Shown: in pieces, positions 6,237-9,459 of the stretch | Layout: each line of letters begins with the position of its first letter | Numbering within the stretch: position 1 is the stretch's first letter | Origin: Bacillota bacterium | GTDB taxonomy: Bacteria > Bacillota > Clostridia > Oscillospirales > Oscillospiraceae | Assembly: GCA_023402075.1 (NCBI GenBank) | Contig: JAEXCS010000030.1 | Coordinates: 1-9,459 of the forward strand | DNA: 9,459 bases | Direction of reading: 5' to 3' | The notes under the pieces: model-generated | The model's database searches: none | What the model saw: only the letters and a program-made list of their open reading frames with translations | What the model was told of the DNA's origin: nothing | Position numbers and translations under genes: made by a program

Positions 6237-6263
6237 GGCCCCGGGAAGGTACTTCCCGGGGCC
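6237..6263. terminator. Strong GC hairpin downstream of the ArsC-like gene
   Basis: A perfect 12-bp stem, ggccccgggaag at 6237-6248 with its complement at 6252-6263, closes a 3-nt loop. The T run (TTTT) follows on the plus strand, whereas the nearest gene to be ended (minus strand, stop at 6284) would read into the hairpin without a T tract. It may work as a terminator in the plus direction, or only stabilise the 3' end of the ArsC-like mRNA and shield the SOS promoter. Confidence 0.55.
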
Positions 6264-6283
6264 TTTTCCTGCGCTGTAACAGG

Positions 6284-6619
6284 TTATTCCCATGTCTCCC
6301 AAATTTCCGGATGGTAGCCAACGGTGGCGTCTTTGCCGTTGCGCACAATGGGGGTTTGAAACAGCTCCGGGTTTTCAAGAAGCTTTGCTTCCTGCGCGTC
6401 CGGCGTGACATACGCCATGAACAGCGCCTCATAGGCCCGGCATTTGGTGTTGACCAGCGCCTCATAGCCAACTTTTTGCTTGACGGATTGGTACTCTCTG
6501 GGGGATAATCCCTTGGTGGCGGCGTCGATGTACTGATACTTGATGCGGCGCTCTTTAAACCATCGCTCGGCTTTCTTGCTGTCAAAAGACTTGGGGGAGC
6601 CAAAAATCTGAATATTCAT
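6284..6619 (-). CDS. ArsC/Spx-family thioredoxin-fold protein lacking the active-site cysteine
   Basis: The 111-residue protein has the length and pattern of the ArsC/Spx/YffB family: an N-terminal strand and loop (IQIFGSPKSFDSKKAERWF), a FKERRIKYQYID segment, the cis-proline loop QTPIVRNG (88-95) and the C-terminal VGYHPEIWETWE. Where relatives carry the CxxC or single catalytic cysteine, this protein has Ser11-Phe-Asp-Ser14; its only cysteine is Cys60. It is therefore unlikely to be an arsenate reductase, and the redox switch of Spx is missing as well; a role as an RNA polymerase binding or structural protein is possible but not shown. No arsenic genes are nearby. AAGGAGA about 6 nt before the ATG supports the start. 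The gene is divergent from the sirtuin, with 48 bp between the starts. Confidence 0.82.
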   Translation of the reverse strand: MNIQIFGSPKSFDSKKAERWFKERRIKYQYIDAATKGLSPREYQSVKQKVGYEALVNTKCRAYEALFMAYVTPDAQEAKLLENPELFQTPIVRNGKDATVGYHPEIWETWE

Positions 6620-6667
6620 TGAAGTTCTCCTTACTATAAATAAGATTGACGCAAACGGAGGCGTTTT

Positions 6668-7387
6668 ATGACAGAAAGAGCAAAGAGACTAAAAGACTTG
6701 GTGGACAGCAGCGATAACATCGTCTTTTTCGGAGGAGCGGGGGTGTCCACAGAGTCGGGGATTCCGGATTTCCGGAGCGAGGACGGGCTGTATCGTCAGC
6801 AGTATGATTACCCGCCGGAAACCATTTTAAGCCATACCTTTTATGAAAGCAAGCCGGAAGAATTTTTTCGATTCTACCGGGCAAAGCTGCTGGCCCCCGA
6901 TGCGAAGCCCAACGCAGCTCACCGTAAGCTGGCGGAGCTGGAAGAAGGGGGAAAGCTGAAGGCGGTGATCACCCAGAATATTGACGGGCTGCATCAGGCA
7001 GCGGGGAGCCGCACGGTGCTGGAGCTTCATGGCAGCGTTTTGCGGAATTACTGTGAAAGCTGCCAAAGGCCCTATGCGCTTGAATTTATGCTCCGCGCAC
7101 AGGGCGTTCCTCATTGCGCGGTCTGCGGCGGGCGTGTGAAGCCGGACGTGGTGCTCTATGAAGAGGGCTTGGACATGAATACGATGGAGCGGGCAGCGCG
7201 CTATATCGCCGAGGCGGACATGCTGATCATCGGGGGCACATCTCTGAATGTGTATCCGGCGGCGGGATTGATCCGGTGGTATCAAGGGCGCAAGCTGGTG
7301 ATTATCAATAAATCTCCCGTGGCGGCAGATTTGACCGCAGACCTTGTGATATCCGATTCCATCGGAGAGACGCTTGCGCAGCTGTGA
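6668..7387 (+). CDS. cobB: NAD-dependent protein deacetylase, SIR2 family
   Basis: This 239-residue sirtuin removes acyl groups from lysine with NAD+, giving nicotinamide and O-acyl-ADP-ribose. Visible motifs are the NAD-binding GAGVSTESGIPDFRS (23-37), TQNID (102-106), the catalytic His121 in LELHGS, a Zn site of four cysteines (129, 132, 150, 153), and GTSLNVYPAAGLI (190-202) with IINKSP. At the position of the Tyr-x-x-Arg pair that marks desuccinylases/demalonylases there is Tyr70-Arg-Ala-Lys73, so short-acyl deacetylation is the more likely activity. GGAGG at 6657-6661 sits 6 nt before the ATG. It is probably monocistronic; no clear terminator follows. Targets cannot be read from context, although a central-metabolism enzyme lies next door. 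Confidence 0.93.
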   Translation: MTERAKRLKDLVDSSDNIVFFGGAGVSTESGIPDFRSEDGLYRQQYDYPPETILSHTFYESKPEEFFRFYRAKLLAPDAKPNAAHRKLAELEEGGKLKAVITQNIDGLHQAAGSRTVLELHGSVLRNYCESCQRPYALEFMLRAQGVPHCAVCGGRVKPDVVLYEEGLDMNTMERAARYIAEADMLIIGGTSLNVYPAAGLIRWYQGRKLVIINKSPVAADLTADLVISDSIGETLAQL

Positions 7388-7497
7388 AGGTGGGACAATT
7401 TGCAGCCAAACCTGTCAGATTGCCGAAAGAATGAATAAAACAATAAATGCAACTGCAATATTTGGAGAAAAGGCCGATGAAAAACCGATAAATTAGA

Positions 7498-7526
7498 TTG
7501 AAAATGAAAGTGTCGTGTGATATGAT
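7498..7526 (+). promoter_or_regulatory. Sigma-A-type promoter of citrate synthase
   Basis: TTGAAA (7498-7503, 5/6) and TATGAT (7521-7526, 5/6) are separated by 17 nt. The start near 7533 would give a leader of about 140 nt before the ATG at 7672. The -10 is overlapped by an inverted repeat. Confidence 0.65.
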
Positions 7527-7567
7527 TGCATTATATCACGGGCACGAAACGCCGCTGTGATATATCA
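7517..7567. promoter_or_regulatory. GTGATAT inverted repeats over the citrate synthase promoter
   Basis: GTGATAT at 7517-7523 is repeated in inverse as ATATCAC at 7533-7539, spanning the -10 and the likely start site. A second palindrome, TGATATATCA, lies at 7558-7567, about 35 bp downstream. The recurrence of the same half-site suggests a dimeric transcription factor binding twice. The motif is not the ATAA-N7-TTAT box of CcpC, the known citrate synthase regulator of Bacillus. Confidence 0.5.
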
Positions 7568-7671
7568 TTTTTATTGCAAACGGTCGCTTTGCATATGACA
7601 GGTTCTGCGTGTGGCGCTTCGGCGAGGACATGGGATCAGTCGTCTGCTTGGCGGCAAGAGGAGGCGGCGGA

Positions 7672-9045
7672 ATGATCTGGTCTGAAAAAGGGGAGAACGT
7701 ATACTCTCAGATTACGCCCAAGATTCGGGCGTTGGAGGAGCAGTGGGAGAAAAAGAACTATATTGATCCCGGACTGTATCAGATGTACAACGTGCGCAGG
7801 GGTCTGCGGGATGAGAATGGCCAGGGCGTGCTGACGGGGCTGACCCGCGTGGGCGAGATTCAGTCTTACTCTGTGGAGCAGGACGGAAAGCTTCTGCCGG
7901 AAGACGGTGTGCTGTATTACCGGGGCATTGACTGCCGGGAGCTTGTCCGCGGCTCAGAGGGCCGCAGACTGGCTTTTGAAGAGTCGGCGTATCTGCTGCT
8001 GTTCGGCGAGCTGCCCACCGAGGTGCAGCTGCGGGATTTCTGCGTGCAGCTGGCCACCTATCGCACGTTGCCCAGCAACTTTCTGCGGGACGTGATTTTA
8101 AAAGCCCCTCCGCAGGACCTGATGAATACCATGCAGCGGGCGGTGCTGACGCTGTTTTGCTATGACGATCAGCCCAATGACATCAGCCTTGGAAATGTTC
8201 TGCGCCAGAGCTTGCAGATGGTTGCCATTATGCCGCTGCTGGCGATTTACGCCTATCAGGCCTATCGGTTCAACAAGGGAGAGGGCCTGTTTATTCACGA
8301 GCCAAGGCCCGAGCTGTCCACGGCGGAGAACTTTCTCAGGATGCTGCGTCAGGACGGGCAGTATACGGATTTGGAGGCCCGGGTGCTGGACGTGGCATTG
8401 GTGCTTCACGCTGACAACGGCGGCGGCAACAACTCCACCTTTACCAACCACGTAGTCACGTCCTCGGGGACGGATACTTATTCTGCTATTGCGGCCTCCA
8501 TGGCGTCATTGAAAGGCCCGCGCCATGGCGGAGCCAACAGCAAGGTAATGGAGATGATGGCGGACATCAAGTCCCACGTGCGCAACTGGAACGACGATGG
8601 AGAGCTTGAAAATTACCTGGGACGTATTTTGAGCGGTGATGTTTTTGACGGACGGGGACTGCTGTATGGGCTGGGCCACGCGGTCTATACCCGGACAGAC
8701 CCCCGATGCGAGGTGTTCCGGGACTACGTAAAGACGCTCTCTAGGGAAAAGGAGCGGGGGGAGGAGCTGGACCTCTACGAGCGGGTGGAGCGGCTGGGAA
8801 AAGGCCTGTTGTCCGCGCGGCGAGGGAAGGACGCCATCTCCACAAATATCGACTTTTACAGCGGATTTGTATTTGAAATGCTGGGCTTGCCCAAGGAGCT
8901 GTATACGCCCTTGTTTGCGGTGGCCCGCATTTCCGGCTGGAGTGCCCACCGGATGGAGGAGCTTTCCGGCGGCGGAAAGCTGATTCGCCCCCGGTATGAG
9001 TGCGTGGAAGTGCACAGGGCATATACGCCCCCGGCAGAGCGCTAA
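7672..9045 (+). CDS. gltA: Citrate synthase (si-type, 457 residues)
   Basis: The enzyme condenses oxaloacetate and acetyl-CoA to citrate, the entry into the oxidative branch that makes 2-oxoglutarate for glutamate in anaerobes; some relatives act on propionyl-CoA (2-methylcitrate synthase). The catalytic triad is present: His285 in LKGPRHGGAN, His336 in GLGHAVYTRTDPR, and Asp394 in NIDFYSGF. The C-terminal Arg/acetyl-CoA region SGWSAHRMEE is normal. One key place differs: in the LHADNGGGNNSTF segment Asn249 stands where an oxaloacetate-binding His (His238 of the pig enzyme) is usual. The long N-terminal extension before the core is typical of the Clostridia form. The frame reaches back to a GTG at 7609, but GAGGAGG at 7658-7664 sits 7 nt before the ATG at 7672. 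No aconitase or isocitrate dehydrogenase gene is adjacent in the window. Confidence 0.93.
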   Translation: MIWSEKGENVYSQITPKIRALEEQWEKKNYIDPGLYQMYNVRRGLRDENGQGVLTGLTRVGEIQSYSVEQDGKLLPEDGVLYYRGIDCRELVRGSEGRRLAFEESAYLLLFGELPTEVQLRDFCVQLATYRTLPSNFLRDVILKAPPQDLMNTMQRAVLTLFCYDDQPNDISLGNVLRQSLQMVAIMPLLAIYAYQAYRFNKGEGLFIHEPRPELSTAENFLRMLRQDGQYTDLEARVLDVALVLHADNGGGNNSTFTNHVVTSSGTDTYSAIAASMASLKGPRHGGANSKVMEMMADIKSHVRNWNDDGELENYLGRILSGDVFDGRGLLYGLGHAVYTRTDPRCEVFRDYVKTLSREKERGEELDLYERVERLGKGLLSARRGKDAISTNIDFYSGFVFEMLGLPKELYTPLFAVARISGWSAHRMEELSGGGKLIRPRYECVEVHRAYTPPAER

Positions 9046-9071
9046 GCTTCGCGGGGGAAACGTGTACCTAT

Positions 9072-9104
9072 GCGCCGGAGGAGCGGAAAGCCGCCCTCCG
9101 GCGC
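9072..9104. other. GC-rich stem-loop after citrate synthase
   Basis: GCGCCGGAGG (9072-9081) pairs fully with CCTCCGGCGC (9095-9104). Past a one-base bulge, a further GCGG/CCGC stem closes an AAAG loop. There is no T run, so it is not a standard intrinsic terminator; it may protect the 3' end of the mRNA or assist termination 27 nt after the stop codon. Confidence 0.5.
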
Positions 9105-9153
9105 GGCTGCAGCAGGAGAAAACAAAATATTTGCCGAAAAGGGAAATTTGAGG

Positions 9154-9182
9154 TTGACATTTTTAAAGCTTCTGGCTATAAT
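9154..9182 (+). promoter_or_regulatory. Perfect-consensus promoter of the tRNA-Leu cluster
   Basis: TTGACA (9154-9159), a 17-nt spacer and TATAAT (9177-9182) match all 12 consensus positions. Transcription should begin about 20 nt before the first tRNA. Confidence 0.92.
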
Positions 9183-9212
9183 AATCAAGCAGTCTTTTTT
9201 TGGCATGGATTC

Positions 9213-9298
9213 GCGGCTGTGCTGGAACTGGTAGACAGGCCAGCTTGAGGTGCTGGTGTCCAATCGACGTGTGGGTTCAAATCCCGTCAGCCGCACCA
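9213..9298 (+). tRNA. tRNA-Leu (anticodon GAG)
   Basis: The acceptor stem GCGGCTG (9213-9219) pairs fully with CAGCCGC (9288-9294), followed by A and an encoded CCA. The anticodon arm is CCAGC-TTGAGGT-GCTGG, giving anticodon GAG (codons CUC and CUU). A 14-nt variable arm marks a class II tRNA, and the T loop TTCAAAT is normal, with two G-U pairs in the T stem. It is read from the promoter at 9154-9182. Confidence 0.95.
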
Positions 9299-9350
9299 TT
9301 CCCCTCTCCGCTACTGCGGGGAGTGGGGACTGCAAATTTCAGATGAATAT

Positions 9351-9437
9351 GCGCGAGTGGTGGAATTGGCAGACTCGCTAGATTCAGGTTCTAGTGTCCG
9401 CAAGGACGTGCGGGTTCAAGTCCCGCCTCGCGCACCA
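9351..9437 (+). tRNA. tRNA-Leu (anticodon CAG)
   Basis: The acceptor stem GCGCGAG (9351-9357) pairs fully with CTCGCGC (9427-9433), followed by A and CCA. The anticodon arm CTAGA-TTCAGGT-TCTAG gives anticodon CAG (codon CUG, expected to be the common leucine codon in this GC-rich genome). The variable arm is long, as in class II tRNAs, and the T arm is CGGG-TTCAAGT-CCCG. It lies 52 bp after the first tRNA-Leu, probably on the same transcript. The spacer holds a GC stem-loop (about 9302-9329) without a T run, probably a processing spacer. Confidence 0.95.
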
Positions 9438-9459
9438 ATATCTGTCTGAGGACGGACGT

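Noticed and set aside
6208..6603. 131-codon minus-strand frame
   Set aside because: It is out of frame with the ArsC-like gene it overlaps, is low in complexity (Pro/Ser/Arg-rich), and reads through the GC hairpin.
6284..6619. Arsenate reductase gene of an arsenic resistance operon
   Set aside because: The catalytic cysteine is serine, and no arsB, arsR or acr3 genes are adjacent.
7609..7671. N-terminal extension of citrate synthase from the GTG at 7609
   Set aside because: There is no ribosome binding site before the GTG, the residues are not family-like, and a strong GAGGAGG sits correctly before the ATG at 7672.
1..9459. CRISPR array, insertion sequence, prophage or toxin-antitoxin pair
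   Set aside because: No regularly spaced repeats, transposase or phage genes, terminal inverted repeats or target duplications were seen. Base and codon use look even across the window.

Overview
The window looks like a chromosomal stretch of a GC-rich, spore-forming anaerobic Clostridia, most likely an Oscillospiraceae/Ruminococcaceae-type gut bacterium. The evidence is a complete spoIIA sporulation operon, a terminal etfA of the kind used in butyrate metabolism, Clostridia-style Shine-Dalgarno sites and sigma-A promoters, and family resemblance of the proteins. The genus assignment is inference.

Layout: (1) bases 1-698 hold the 3' part of etfA (electron transfer flavoprotein alpha). It converges on a PfkB-family fructokinase-like sugar kinase (minus strand, 824-1813), and the two share a bidirectional terminator at 721-758. 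The kinase promoter carries a clear inverted-repeat operator. (2) 1917-2301 is a long leader for the sporulation operon spoIIAA-spoIIAB-sigF (2302-3778), whose three genes are joined by ATGA overlaps. It ends at a bidirectional terminator (3818-3858). (3) 6143 back to 3869 on the minus strand is a three-gene operon: a previously uncalled 40-residue single-span membrane protein, a radical SAM protein of the putative DNA modification/repair family (TIGR03916-like), and its usual partner (TIGR03915/DUF4130-like). It is driven by a perfect-consensus sigma-A promoter, with one LexA (SOS) box inside the -35/-10 spacer and a second, perfectly palindromic one just after the start site. The radical SAM protein ends in QLSLF, an exact match to the consensus sliding-clamp binding motif. 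(4) An ArsC/Spx-fold protein lacking the active-site cysteine (minus strand, 6284-6619) and a sirtuin (6668-7387) are divergent, 48 bp apart. (5) A 457-residue citrate synthase (7672-9045) follows, with a promoter overlapped by GTGATAT inverted repeats. (6) Two tandem tRNA-Leu genes (GAG and CAG anticodons) sit behind a perfect-consensus promoter at the right edge.

The most interesting part is region 3. Promoter architecture, the clamp-binding tail and the family's association with DNA glycosylase domains together point to an SOS-induced, replisome-linked DNA repair or modification system, with an uncharacterised small membrane protein as its first gene. The biochemical activity of this system is not, to my knowledge, established. 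The rest is largely ordinary housekeeping and sporulation content, with some residue-level oddities: Cys to Ser in the ArsC-like protein, and His to Asn at the oxaloacetate-binding position of citrate synthase.
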